Assembly: GCA_017483465.1 (NCBI GenBank)
Contig: JAFUWN010000046.1
Location: forward strand, 1-64,000
DNA length: 64,000 nucleotides
Direction of reading: 5' to 3'
From: Oscillospiraceae bacterium
GTDB lineage: Bacteria; Bacillota; Clostridia; Oscillospirales; Ruminococcaceae
How positions within the stretch are numbered: the first letter of the stretch is position 1; the number at the start of each line of letters is the position of its first letter. Under the pieces are notes generated by a model. That model saw only the letters and a program-made list of their open reading frames with translations, was not told the origin of the DNA and made no database searches. Of the stretch, positions 15,853 to 24,803 are shown one piece after another. Position numbers and translations under genes: made by a program.

Positions 15853-16753
15853 ATGTCTGATTTAAATACTGTTCCAGTTCCTGAACATATAGCTTTGCAA
15901 GATTGCTCATGACAACATTTTTTCTCGTGATATAGCCAATTTCCATTATACTGTCATCATCCAGGGGAACGGCGGCATAATCCGAACCGTTGAGCGTATC
16001 GCAGATAATGCCGGAGCAGAATGTATATCCGTCAAGGCCTTTCATCAGATTCAGCATAGTAGACCGGTCAGAAGCTTTAATCACTCTGGCATAATCGCTG
16101 GTGCTGAAAATTTCTTCGGCAAAGTAAAACGAGCTTCGGTCGCCCTGCTCAAACGTCAGACAAGGAAATTTTTCCAGTTCTTCAAAGCAGATTTTCTGAT
16201 TTTTCGCAAGAGGATGGCCTTTCCAGAGATAAACATAAACTCCGCACCTGATCAGCGGATGAAATTCCAGATGATTGGTCTGAAAAAGTTTCTGCATGAT
16301 CTGTCTGTTGAAATCGCTGAGATATAAAATTCCGATCTCGCTTTTCATCGTATTGACATCGGAAATGACTTCGGCTGTTTTGGTCTCACGGATGGCGAAT
16401 TCATATTCACAGGTATCAAACTGCTTGACCAGCTCGACAAAGGCCTTGACCGCAAAAGAATAATGCTGGGCAGAAACGCCGAATTTTCTCCGGACAGCAC
16501 CGCCGGTATATTTCTCCTGCAATGCTTCATACTGCTGATACACCTGACGGGCATATGTCAGAAATTCCGTGCCGTCAGCAGTCAGAGAAACTCCTTTTCC
16601 GCTGCGATTGAAAATTGTAATACCGGTTTCCTTTTCGAGTTCTTTCATTGCACTGGTAAGAGATGGCTGAGCGATATAGAGAATTTCGGCGGCTTTGTTC
16701 ATCGAACCTGTTTCAGAAATCACGATCGCATAATGCAGCTGCTGTAATGTCAT
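15851..16753 (-). CDS. LysR-family transcriptional regulator (300 aa)
   Basis: The N-terminal winged helix-turn-helix (1-60) has the classic LysR pattern: ETGSMNKAAEILYIAQPSLTSAMKELEKETGITIFNR is read across residues 13-49. The effector domain (about 88-290) is of the periplasmic-binding type. AAGGAGG lies before ATG 16753. It converges on the GH48 gene, sharing its terminator, so it is placed to control that gene or an unlinked regulon. The effector is unknown; its CysL/CitR-like set-up gives no firm clue. Confidence 0.93.
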   Translation of the reverse strand: MTLQQLHYAIVISETGSMNKAAEILYIAQPSLTSAMKELEKETGITIFNRSGKGVSLTADGTEFLTYARQVYQQYEALQEKYTGGAVRRKFGVSAQHYSFAVKAFVELVKQFDTCEYEFAIRETKTAEVISDVNTMKSEIGILYLSDFNRQIMQKLFQTNHLEFHPLIRCGVYVYLWKGHPLAKNQKICFEELEKFPCLTFEQGDRSSFYFAEEIFSTSDYARVIKASDRSTMLNLMKGLDGYTFCSGIICDTLNGSDYAAVPLDDDSIMEIGYITRKNVVMSNLAKLYVQELEQYLNQT

Positions 16754-16806
16754 GTGAATTCCTCCTTGATAATAATACCAGTATATATATAGGCTTTATA
16801 GATAAT

Positions 16807-16835
16807 ATTATAGCATAAAATCAGGATTTTGTCAA
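16807..16835 (-). promoter_or_regulatory. Promoter of the LysR gene
   Basis: Minus-strand TTGACA (16835-16830), 17-bp spacer, TATAAT (16812-16807). The -35 overlaps the stop codon of the upstream comEA-like gene (TGA, 16834-16832). Confidence 0.85.
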
Positions 16836-17713
16836 TCCTGATTTTCTTCTCCCTGCCAGCGTGTATAGGGAATCTGCGTACTGCCGTCATCATCAACAGT
16901 CAGACAGCTTTCCCATTGATTGAATAACTCTGTTGTCACATGTTCGGCAAGTGTGATTTCCAGAATATGATGAAATACATAAATATCCTCGTCACGAAGA
17001 GTCAGAATTTCTTCGGCAAGGAATTCGTCACAATCCGGAAGCAGCAGAAGCTGTTCTTTTGTGGCGGTATTGAGATTGATCACAGGAATTTCCGGCGGCT
17101 CAGTTTCTTCCGGCGGTTCTGTCGGATCCGGTTCGGGAACTTCCGGAACTTCCGAAACATCCGGTTCAGACTCCGGCATGGGGTATTCTGTTTCCAGATA
17201 AAGATATGGCAGAATCTGCTGATAAACTGTTTCACCGATACCGGATACTTCCAGCAATTGCTGTAAATTCAGAAATCCGCCGTGTATTTCACGATATTCT
17301 ATGATATTCTGTGCCTTGACTGTGCCGATTCCCGGAACTGCACATAATTCTTCAAAGCCGGCCTGATTCAGCTCCAGAGGGAATTGTATTTCCGGAACGG
17401 GTTCTGTTTCCGGAATCGTGTTATTTTCTGTAATCTGTTCTGTTTCGGCCGGAACTGTTTCCGGCAGAGTTTCCGTTTCTGTCACAGCAGCTGCGGGAAC
17501 AGTTTCCGCAGTCGTCTCTTCCGGCTCTGTCACGGTATGACTTTCCCGGACAGATTCCGTTTCGGATTCTGACTCTGATTCTGTAGTTTCATAATAATGC
17601 GAATATGTCTGGATTTCCTCAAAAGATGTCCGATATTCATGAAACTGATTCATACAGAATCCTGTCACAGCCAGTCCGTACAGGCCAAACAAAAGCAGTT
17701 TCCGGATATGCAT
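16832..17713 (-). CDS. ComEA-like membrane protein with two helix-hairpin-helix modules (293 aa)
   Basis: An N-terminal membrane helix (5-21) precedes a long acidic Thr/Glu/Pro linker (41-110), a first helix-hairpin-helix module (about 112-163, with VPGIGTVKAQNIIEYRE and VSGIGE), a second Pro/Glu linker (165-220), and a weaker second module (about 221-275, INLNTATKEQLLLLPD). ComEA binds incoming DNA at the cell surface during natural transformation, usually with one module in about 200 aa. Its spacing of 1 bp from mreB shows co-transcription with recD2, comFC and mreB. The second module lacks the GIG turn (PDCDEF instead), so it may not bind DNA. Confidence 0.8.
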   Translation of the reverse strand: MHIRKLLLFGLYGLAVTGFCMNQFHEYRTSFEEIQTYSHYYETTESESESETESVRESHTVTEPEETTAETVPAAAVTETETLPETVPAETEQITENNTIPETEPVPEIQFPLELNQAGFEELCAVPGIGTVKAQNIIEYREIHGGFLNLQQLLEVSGIGETVYQQILPYLYLETEYPMPESEPDVSEVPEVPEPDPTEPPEETEPPEIPVINLNTATKEQLLLLPDCDEFLAEEILTLRDEDIYVFHHILEITLAEHVTTELFNQWESCLTVDDDGSTQIPYTRWQGEENQD

Positions 17714-17714
17714 A

Positions 17715-18734
17715 TTATCTGTATTTATAAATCGTCACACCCTCGAAACCATCCAGCAGATTATTGATCTTCTGAAAGGCCATGCCTGTGCCTTTGGCAA
17801 CACAGTGCATTGTATCCCGTGCGAGTACACAATTCACATTCAATGTTCTGTGAATCAGTTCCCGCAGACCTCCCAGCAAAGCCCCTCCGCCGGTCAGCAG
17901 GATTCCGTTTTCCTGAATATCACCGACAAGCTCCGGCGGTGTTTCTTCCAGAACTTTCTTGATTGCTTCCATGATAGCAAAAATCTCATCTTCAATCGCA
18001 TCAAACAATTCCATTTCATTGATCTCAATCACATCCGGCAGACCCCGGAGAATATTCCGGCCTTTGACGGGCATTGTGATTTCTGCACTCGGGTCATAGA
18101 GATTGGTAAGTGTTTTCTTGACATGCTCGGCAGTCTGCTCACCGATCAGGAGCTTATAATGATTCATCATATATCTGATAATGGCACGGTCAATCTGATT
18201 TCCGGCACTCTTGACAGAATGAGAAGTTACAATGCCGTTCATAGAGACAATTGCAACATCTGTTGTACCGCCGCCGATATCCACAACCATATGGCCTTTT
18301 GCCCTGCCGATATTGATTCCGGCACCCAGCATAGCGGCAATCGGTTCATCAATCAGATAGGCTTTCCGGCATCCGGCACTCATGACCGCATCACCGACCG
18401 CACGTTTTTCCAGATCGGTAATAAATGCCGGCACACAGATGATAATCCTCGGCTTGACAAGCTGATGACCGCAGACTTTCTGTAAAAATTCACGGATCAT
18501 GCACTGTGTCAGCATATCGTCAGAAATGACACCCTCAGCAACAGGATGAACCACATCAACATAAGGCGGATTCTTGCCAATCATCCGATAGGCCTCTTTT
18601 CCGACCGCAAGAATTCTCTGTGTACATTTATTATAGGCAATCACAGACGGCTCGGAGAGCACAACACCTTTCCGGCCGTAAGTCATGACCAGATTTGCCG
18701 TACCGAGATCAATGCCAATATCGGGAATACTCAT
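17715..18734 (-). CDS. mreB: MreB/Mbl-type rod-shape actin homologue (339 aa)
   Basis: The bacterial actin signatures are present: phosphate 1 IGIDLGTANLVMTYGRKG, phosphate 2 VVDIGGGTTDVAIVS, and the adenosine motif ILLTGGGALLGGL. Length fits MreB (about 335-345). MreB forms membrane filaments that guide wall synthesis; Firmicutes often have several paralogues (MreB, Mbl, MreBH). It is not next to mreC/mreD here but lies in a recD2-comFC-mreB-comEA-like operon, which favours an Mbl-like extra copy. Ends 1 bp from the comEA-like gene and starts 3 bp after comFC. Confidence 0.9.
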   Translation of the reverse strand: MSIPDIGIDLGTANLVMTYGRKGVVLSEPSVIAYNKCTQRILAVGKEAYRMIGKNPPYVDVVHPVAEGVISDDMLTQCMIREFLQKVCGHQLVKPRIIICVPAFITDLEKRAVGDAVMSAGCRKAYLIDEPIAAMLGAGINIGRAKGHMVVDIGGGTTDVAIVSMNGIVTSHSVKSAGNQIDRAIIRYMMNHYKLLIGEQTAEHVKKTLTNLYDPSAEITMPVKGRNILRGLPDVIEINEMELFDAIEDEIFAIMEAIKKVLEETPPELVGDIQENGILLTGGGALLGGLRELIHRTLNVNCVLARDTMHCVAKGTGMAFQKINNLLDGFEGVTIYKYR

Positions 18735-18737
18735 AGT

Positions 18738-19481
18738 TCAATTGCCTCCTGACAGGTTAGTTTCAGTTTCTTTCTCTTGTTCTTTTTCTCTGGGGACAGT
18801 AGAAGAGGCCGCCGCCGCTGTGACAAAAACAGCATGATTCTGTTTCAGCAATTCCGCACAGCGGTTCATAGTGCTGCCTGTTGTCAGTACATCATCACAA
18901 AGCAGAATCCGGCAGTTTTCGAGGGAAACTTCACGAATGCCGAAGCTTTCGACATTCTGTTCCCGTTCTGCGGCAGAATGCAGTTTATGCTGTTCGATAC
19001 CGGATTTTTCTTTATACAGCACATCATCACGATACGGCAGGTGCAGAATTTCAGATAGTTCCTTTGCAATCAGTCCGGCCTGATTATAGCCTCTTCTGCG
19101 TTGTTTTGACTTATGCATCGGCACAGGCATGATATAATCAAATTTTTCTGTTTCATAATAAGACCCGTGCCGAAGCCGCTCCGCAAGAATACGGGCGGCA
19201 AAATATGCAAAATTTGTATTTCTGGATTCTTTGAGCTGATAGACCGCCGGAGCTGTCCGGGAATCATACCGGCAGGCAACCACAGCCCTGTCATAAGCAA
19301 GCGGTTTATACTTGCACAGACAATTTGTTTTTCCGCAGGCATGGCAATAGCCGTCCTGTTCGATCAGAATTTCTTCCGCACAGGCTTCACAGAGCAGTTC
19401 TTCCGCAAACAGGAAAGCTCCGCATTTCGGACAGCGATTCGGATAGAAGAAATTAAACAGTTTCCGGATTGTCTGATGCAA
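18738..19481 (-). CDS. comFC: ComFC-family phosphoribosyltransferase-like competence protein (247 aa)
   Basis: A zinc-binding cysteine cluster at the N-terminus (CPKCGAF, LCEACAEE, CHACGKTNCLC) is followed by a phosphoribosyltransferase domain with ILLCDDVLTTGSTMNRC near residue 190. This is the layout of ComFC/ComF, needed for natural transformation in Bacillus and relatives and thought to work with a helicase. The C-terminal 25 residues are a Glu/Lys-rich tail. It overlaps the end of recD2 by 29 bp, so translation is probably coupled. Confidence 0.9.
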   Translation of the reverse strand: MHQTIRKLFNFFYPNRCPKCGAFLFAEELLCEACAEEILIEQDGYCHACGKTNCLCKYKPLAYDRAVVACRYDSRTAPAVYQLKESRNTNFAYFAARILAERLRHGSYYETEKFDYIMPVPMHKSKQRRRGYNQAGLIAKELSEILHLPYRDDVLYKEKSGIEQHKLHSAAEREQNVESFGIREVSLENCRILLCDDVLTTGSTMNRCAELLKQNHAVFVTAAAASSTVPREKEQEKETETNLSGGN

Positions 19482-21693
19482 ACGGCTTGTCCTCCTCTCT
19501 GAGCATAAATTCCAGACAGGAAAAACGGCGTTTTTTCGGATTATTTCTCACCATCTCCCCTACTTTCTCAGGAGTGCCGATGAGAATCATCATTTTTTTG
19601 GCTCTGGTTACCGCTGTATAGAATAAATTCCGGTATGTCAGTTTTTCCAGTTTGCCGAGCAGAGGCATGATGACAATATCAAATTCACTGCCCTGACTCT
19701 TATGCACTGTAATTGCATAGGCAAGATCAAGCTGTTCTGTCATGGTAAGCGGATAGATCGTCTTTCTGCCATCAAAATCAATGACAGCTTCCCCCTGTTT
19801 CCGGTTGACAGACAGGATTTTCCCAATATCGCCGTTGAATATGCCTTTGCCGTTTTCGTCGTCTTTGACCCATATGAGATCATAATTATTTTTTGTCTGC
19901 ATTACTTTATCACCGACACGGAAATCATAGACAGGAGATTTGAACTGCGGTTTCTGGACATCCGGCGGATTCAGCCGGGCCTGTAAATCTTTGTTGAGCT
20001 GTACTGTTCCGATCGGCCCTTGCTTTGACGGACAGATAATCTGAATTTCTTTCATCACTGAACAGGAATAGGCTTTCGGAAGCCGGCGACAAGTCAGATC
20101 AATCAGAAGTTCGGAAACTCCTTCATATTTCGGTCTGTGAAAGAAAAAGAAATCATTGTCTTTTCTGAATAAATCCGGCATTTCACCGCTGACGATTTTA
20201 TGAGCATTCATGACAATACAGCTCTGCTGTGCCTGACGGAAAATTTCTTTCAGCGTAACTACGGGCATACACTTGCTTTCCAGCAGATGTTCCAGCAGAC
20301 TTCCGGCACCTACAGAGGGGAGCTGATCGGAATCTCCGACAAGAATCAATTTGCAGTCGGCTCTTAATGCCCTGAGCAGACTGGAAAATAACAGAACATC
20401 TACCATAGACATCTCATCAATAATAATCACATCACAAGACAGAGGATTATTTTCATCATGAACGAATTTTTGCAGACCTGCGGCATCAAACTGCACTTCG
20501 AGCAGTCTGTGAATCGTTTTGGCCGGATAGCCTGTCAGATCAGAAATCCGCTGGGCAGCCCGTCCGGTCGGAGCGGCTATCAGAACTTCCTGATTCTGTT
20601 TCTGAAAACAAGAGATAATCGCATTGAGTGTAGTCGTCTTGCCTGTACCGGGGCCGCCTGTCAGAATCAGCATTCCTTCGGTCATTGCTGAAAGAATCGC
20701 CTGTTTCTGGAGAGCTGCATAATGCATACCGGAATTTTGTTCGGCTTCGGCGATCATAGCTTCATAATCCGGTTTTTGTTCGGCTTCCGGCGGATGGTAT
20801 CTCCGGAGCAGCTGAATCCGCTCAGCAATATAGCGTTCTGCAAAGAAATATTCCGGCAGATAAACAAATTCCCGATGATTCAGAATATATTCTGCAATCA
20901 GATCTTCTTCTTTGGCCTGCTGATAATACTGATAAAACAGCGATTCATTGATTTCCAGAAATTCGACCGCTTTTTGTGCAAGCCTGTCCAGCGGCAGACA
21001 GGTATGTCCGTCATTCGCTGCATTGTATTGCAGAATATAAACTATCCCTGCAGAAACACGGCAATATGCATCTTTCGGAATCCGCAGATCATGAGCATAA
21101 TTTTCTACATTGAGAAAATCCATGCCGACTGCTTCCTGACAAAGCAGATAAGGATTTTTTTCGACAGTATCACGGCATTCTGTACCCCACAGCCGGAATG
21201 CCCGCATTGCATATCTGGCCTTGATGCCGAATGTTTCAAAATAAGACATTACACTTTTCAAGGCAAAAATATGCTTGGCTTCGCTTACGATTTCCCTGCA
21301 TTTGGCTTTTGACATGCCCCGGATTTCCATCAGCCGTTCCGGTTCATGTTCAATTATCTCCAGTGTCTGGTCACCAAACGCATTGACAATTTTAGAAGCA
21401 AGTGTCTTTCCTATGCCTTTGATCACGCCGGAAAGCAGATAGCGTTCTATATCGGCAGAAGTGGAAGGCAGTTTATGTTCACAGGCTTCGGCCTGAAACT
21501 GTTCTCCATAGCGGGGGTGAGTAACATACTTTCCCCACAGAGAGAGCACCTCGCCTTCATCTGCTTCGCCGATTTCACCTGTTACAGTAATCAGAGTCCC
21601 GGAAGCATTCAGCTCCAGTACCAGATAGCCGTTAGCTTCGTTCCGGAACAGAATATGCTCCACTGTTCCTTGAATATGCAAAGTTTCCGTCAT
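19453..21693 (-). CDS. recD2: RecD2 ATP-dependent 5'-3' DNA helicase (746 aa)
   Basis: This is a superfamily 1B helicase of the RecD2/TraA type. It has an N-terminal OB-like region (GTVEHILFRNEANGYLVLEL), tandem helix-hairpin-helix segments (LLSGVIKGIGKTLASKIVNAF), Walker A GGPGTGKTTTLN, motif II VIIIDEMSMVD, GDSDQLPSVG, and motif VI TVHKSQGSEFD with YTAVTRAK. I choose ATG 21693 with AAGGGGA before it over 21729, which has no RBS. RecD2 acts in repair and replication-fork processing without RecBC. It heads an operon with comFC, mreB and a comEA-like gene. Confidence 0.93.
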   Translation of the reverse strand: MTETLHIQGTVEHILFRNEANGYLVLELNASGTLITVTGEIGEADEGEVLSLWGKYVTHPRYGEQFQAEACEHKLPSTSADIERYLLSGVIKGIGKTLASKIVNAFGDQTLEIIEHEPERLMEIRGMSKAKCREIVSEAKHIFALKSVMSYFETFGIKARYAMRAFRLWGTECRDTVEKNPYLLCQEAVGMDFLNVENYAHDLRIPKDAYCRVSAGIVYILQYNAANDGHTCLPLDRLAQKAVEFLEINESLFYQYYQQAKEEDLIAEYILNHREFVYLPEYFFAERYIAERIQLLRRYHPPEAEQKPDYEAMIAEAEQNSGMHYAALQKQAILSAMTEGMLILTGGPGTGKTTTLNAIISCFQKQNQEVLIAAPTGRAAQRISDLTGYPAKTIHRLLEVQFDAAGLQKFVHDENNPLSCDVIIIDEMSMVDVLLFSSLLRALRADCKLILVGDSDQLPSVGAGSLLEHLLESKCMPVVTLKEIFRQAQQSCIVMNAHKIVSGEMPDLFRKDNDFFFFHRPKYEGVSELLIDLTCRRLPKAYSCSVMKEIQIICPSKQGPIGTVQLNKDLQARLNPPDVQKPQFKSPVYDFRVGDKVMQTKNNYDLIWVKDDENGKGIFNGDIGKILSVNRKQGEAVIDFDGRKTIYPLTMTEQLDLAYAITVHKSQGSEFDIVIMPLLGKLEKLTYRNLFYTAVTRAKKMMILIGTPEKVGEMVRNNPKKRRFSCLEFMLREEDKPFASDNPETV

Positions 21694-21737
21694 AGATGAC
21701 AATCCCCTTTCTGTATCATAAAAAAGCATACTATTAT

Positions 21738-21766
21738 ATTATACAGCATTTTCAGGGAAATTGCAA
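21738..21766 (-). promoter_or_regulatory. Promoter of the recD2 operon
   Basis: Minus-strand TTGCAA (21766-21761), 17-bp spacer, TATAAT (21743-21738); a second overlapping TATAAT lies at 21738-21733. Confidence 0.75.
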
Positions 21767-21772
21767 CAGGTT

Positions 21773-22123
21773 TCAGAAGATTTCTTTTTTCAGTCTGTTT
21801 GCAAGAAGTTCCTGAGCCTGTGAAAGACAGACAGGCGTAAAAAAATCATACTGCCGGCTGATTTCTATACAGAGCTGTTCTGCCTGGGGAGCATTTTCCG
21901 GATAGATCAATAACACTGTCGTTAAGATTTCACTGTCCATCCAGGCAATCTGAGAAGCATAGAATTCCAGAAACGCTTTCGTAGAAGGCAGAGCATCCGG
22001 AACAGGCAGAACCGCAAACGGAAGCAGTTTCCGTTCCGGTTCCGGAAGAGATCTGCTAAAGAATGCAGCTGCCGTCAGACTCCCGGCAAGCAGCAGCAGA
22101 AACAGCAACACAGTGAACAGCAT
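21773..22123 (-). CDS. Uncharacterised small membrane-anchored protein (116 aa)
   Basis: The start is placed at ATG 22123 because AGGGGGT lies 8 bases upstream; a TTG at 22144 has no RBS. A long hydrophobic helix (2-22, Leu-rich) anchors a domain of about 90 residues (ERKLLPFAVLPVPDALPS onward), probably outside the cell. No family recognised. TTCACA-17-TAAAAT at 22192-22164 is a plausible promoter. Its stop is 7 bp from the recD2 -35, so it may also read into recD2. Confidence 0.65.
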   Translation of the reverse strand: MLFTVLLFLLLLAGSLTAAAFFSRSLPEPERKLLPFAVLPVPDALPSTKAFLEFYASQIAWMDSEILTTVLLIYPENAPQAEQLCIEISRQYDFFTPVCLSQAQELLANRLKKEIF

Positions 22124-22215
22124 AGAAAAAACCCCCTGTTTCAAGAACTAATTTACTTATTATTTTATGCAGATAGTACAAAAATGTGAAAAAAATATTT
22201 TTTTTGTTCAGGCTA

Positions 22216-22244
22216 TGGAAAAAATTCTGATTCTATGCTATAAT
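22216..22244 (+). promoter_or_regulatory. Promoter of the PHP phosphatase gene
   Basis: TGGAAA (22216-22221), 17 bp, TATAAT (22239-22244). The predicted start near 22251 leaves too little leader for the ATG at 22264, supporting the TTG start at 22285. Confidence 0.65.
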
Positions 22245-22284
22245 GTAACTATGCGGAATCCGCATGGAAAGTGAGGGGAAAATT

Positions 22285-23127
22285 TTGCTTCTGACGGATT
22301 GTCATACTCATACGAAAATTTCACCGGACAGCAGTGCGGCTTTGTCCGACATGTGCCGGAAAGCTCAGGAATTACATCTCCAGGCCTATGCCGTGACAGA
22401 TCATATTGAATTATGCCGGTACTATCCGCAGGGATATTATCAGACTCAGCCCAGAAATGAAGAGGATTTCTTTGATTATGCTGCCAGATGGGAGCAGTCT
22501 ATGAATCAGAATCTGCTTGCCAGAGATTTATTATCTGATCAGCTGAATTTTATCAGCGGAATCGAACTCGGTGAACCAAATTCCGATTTTGATCTTGCTA
22601 AAAGTCTGTATCAGGATCAGAGACTTGATTTTGTCATTGCCTCTCTGCATGAACTTCCGGATAAATTGGATTTCTATTTTCTGGATTATCAGCAGGAAGA
22701 TATTAATGCTTTACTAGAAAATTATTTTACGATTTTATTGGAAATCAGCCGTCAGGATTGTTTCGATGTCCTGGGACATGTCACCTATCCGCTGAGATAT
22801 ATCGCCGGCGATGCCGGAATTGCAGTCGATTTCTCATGCTATCGTGATATGCTCGCTGAATGCTTTAAAGCCGTGATTCAGAATCATAAAGGCATTGAGC
22901 TGAATACTTCCGGCTATCGGCAGCCATACGGCAAACCTTTTCCCGATGCCGATTTATTGAAATTATATTATGATCTCGGCGGCAGAATCCTGACACTCGG
23001 TTCGGATGCCCATAAACCCGAAGATCTCGGCGGCGGTATCGAAACCGGAACAGAACTGGCCAAAGCCTGCGGATTTGAAAAAATATGCTATTTCTTGCGG
23101 CATGAACCGCATTTTATCAATCTATAA
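22285..23127 (+). CDS. PHP-domain phosphatase, histidinol-phosphatase (HisJ) family (280 aa)
   Basis: The PHP metal-site motifs are clear: CHTHTKISPDS near the N-terminus, AVTDHIE, the FDVLGHVTYPLRY histidine, and GSDAHKPEDLG at the C-terminal end. These bind a trinuclear metal centre that hydrolyses phosphate esters; HisJ members do the penultimate step of histidine synthesis. I choose TTG 22285, 5 bases behind GAGGGGA, because the in-frame ATG 22264 has no RBS and lies almost at the transcript start. No his genes are adjacent, so a different phosphoester substrate is possible. Confidence 0.85.
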   Translation: MLLTDCHTHTKISPDSSAALSDMCRKAQELHLQAYAVTDHIELCRYYPQGYYQTQPRNEEDFFDYAARWEQSMNQNLLARDLLSDQLNFISGIELGEPNSDFDLAKSLYQDQRLDFVIASLHELPDKLDFYFLDYQQEDINALLENYFTILLEISRQDCFDVLGHVTYPLRYIAGDAGIAVDFSCYRDMLAECFKAVIQNHKGIELNTSGYRQPYGKPFPDADLLKLYYDLGGRILTLGSDAHKPEDLGGGIETGTELAKACGFEKICYFLRHEPHFINL

Positions 23128-23145
23128 TACAGGAGGATTTTATTT

Positions 23146-23628
23146 ATGAATGAATTATTACATCTTCTGAAAGCCAATGCCAGACTTACAAATGCTCAGC
23201 TGGCAGATATGCTCGGCAAGACAGAACAGGAAATTGCTGATGAAATCCATGCTCTTGAAGTCAAAGGTGTCATCCGTGGCTATACTGCCATCATCAACGA
23301 AGAACTCGCTAAAAGCACCGAAGTCGAAGCTCTGATCGAACTCAGAGTCACCCCGAAGCGTGACTGCGGTTTTGATGATATTGCTAAGACAATCATGATG
23401 TATGACGAAGTAGAAACCGTTTCCCTGATGTCCGGTATGTATGACCTGGCACTGACAGTCAAGGGCGAAAGCCTCAAGGAAGTAGCTATGTTTGTTTCTC
23501 AGCGGCTTTCTGCTATGGAAGGCGTACTCGCCACAGCCACACATTTTGTACTCAAGAGATACAAAGAAAAGGGAATCCTGATCGAAGAAGAAGAAAAAGA
23601 CGAGAGGAGCATGATTTTTCCGTGTTGA
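23146..23628 (+). CDS. Lrp/AsnC-family transcriptional regulator (160 aa)
   Basis: The N-terminal helix-turn-helix (about 1-48: LLKANARLTNAQLADMLGKT) and C-terminal RAM effector domain (about 65-140, with LMSGMYDLALTVKG) are both complete. Lrp proteins sense amino acids and regulate their metabolism. The stop codon overlaps the start of the aminotransferase gene, so the two are translationally linked and the aminotransferase is the likeliest target. A short acidic tail (IEEEEKDE) is extra to the family core. Confidence 0.92.
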   Translation: MNELLHLLKANARLTNAQLADMLGKTEQEIADEIHALEVKGVIRGYTAIINEELAKSTEVEALIELRVTPKRDCGFDDIAKTIMMYDEVETVSLMSGMYDLALTVKGESLKEVAMFVSQRLSAMEGVLATATHFVLKRYKEKGILIEEEEKDERSMIFPC

Positions 23629-24803
23629 ATTATGAATCTATTTTATCCAATGTCGTACAGGAAATGAAACCTTCCGGCATCCGGAGATTTTTTGATCTCG
23701 CCGCTACGATGGATGATGTCATCAGCTTAGGTGTCGGCGAACCGGATTTCTCTACGCCATGGAGTATCCGCAAAGAAGCAATTGATGTCCTGGAACGCCG
23801 TAAAATCGTCTACACCGCCAATGCCGGACTTGCTCAGCTCCGTGAGGAAGTATCTGCTTATCAAGAAAGAAAAATTCATACACACTATGACCCGGAACAT
23901 GAAATTGTTATCACCGTCGGCGGTTCGGAAGCTATTGACATCTCCGTCAGAGGTTTGGTCAATCCGGGAGATGAAGTCCTGATTGTCGAGCCGAGTTTCG
24001 TATGCTATGCCCCGATTGTCCAGATGGCCGGCGGTATTCCTGTTCCGATTCCGACTAAACAGGAAAATCATTTTAAATTAACCGCTCAGGAACTCAGAGA
24101 AAAAATCACTGATAAAACAAAACTCTTAGTTCTGCCTTTTCCGAACAATCCGACCGGAGCTATCATGACCCGTGAAGATCTCGAACAGATCGCCGAAGTT
24201 CTCAGAGATACCAATATCATGATATTATCAGATGAAATTTATTCTGCAATGACTTACGGAAAGAAACATTGCTCAATTGTAGAAATCGACGGCATGAAAG
24301 AAAGAACTGTTGTTGTTGACGGCTTCTCCAAAGCATTCGCCATGACTGGCTGGAGATTAGGCTATTTATGTGCTCCCGAACCGGTTGCAAAACAGCTCGT
24401 CAAGATACATCAGTATATTATCATGAGTTCTCCCACAGTCAGCCAGTATGCTGCGATTACGGCTCTGAAAGAATGTGAACATGATGTCGAACGCATGGTG
24501 AAAGAATATAATATCCGGAGAAGATATTTAGTCGAAGCATTCAACCGCATCGGCATGACCTGCTTTTCTCCGGAAGGAGCTTTCTATGTATTCCCCAGTA
24601 TTCAGAATACAGGCATGTCCAGCGAGGAATTCTGCGAAAAATTACTCGAAGAAGAAAGAGTCGCTGTCGTACCCGGAAATGCATTCGGTGAGAGCGGAGA
24701 GGGCTTTGTCAGAGTTTCTTATGCCTATTCACTCCGCCATCTGATGGAAGCCGTCAGCAGAATGACAAGATTCCTGGAAAAACACGGAGGAAATCATGAA
24801 TAA
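23622..24803 (+). CDS. Class I/II PLP aminotransferase (393 aa)
   Basis: Fold type I aminotransferase of the AspC/PatA group. Visible landmarks are GVGEPDFSTP near the N-terminus, PFPNNPTGAIM, the Asp/Tyr of LSDEIYSAMTYG, the PLP lysine in GFSKAFAMTGWRLGY, and RVSYAYS with the carboxylate-binding Arg. The start is GTG 23622 (AGAGGAG 12 bases ahead), overlapping the Lrp gene by 7 bp. It transfers amino groups between an amino acid and a keto acid, probably aspartate, alanine or an aromatic residue. The Lrp partner suggests control by the amino acid itself. It overlaps ispE by 8 bp. Confidence 0.92.
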   Translation: MLNYESILSNVVQEMKPSGIRRFFDLAATMDDVISLGVGEPDFSTPWSIRKEAIDVLERRKIVYTANAGLAQLREEVSAYQERKIHTHYDPEHEIVITVGGSEAIDISVRGLVNPGDEVLIVEPSFVCYAPIVQMAGGIPVPIPTKQENHFKLTAQELREKITDKTKLLVLPFPNNPTGAIMTREDLEQIAEVLRDTNIMILSDEIYSAMTYGKKHCSIVEIDGMKERTVVVDGFSKAFAMTGWRLGYLCAPEPVAKQLVKIHQYIIMSSPTVSQYAAITALKECEHDVERMVKEYNIRRRYLVEAFNRIGMTCFSPEGAFYVFPSIQNTGMSSEEFCEKLLEEERVAVVPGNAFGESGEGFVRVSYAYSLRHLMEAVSRMTRFLEKHGGNHE

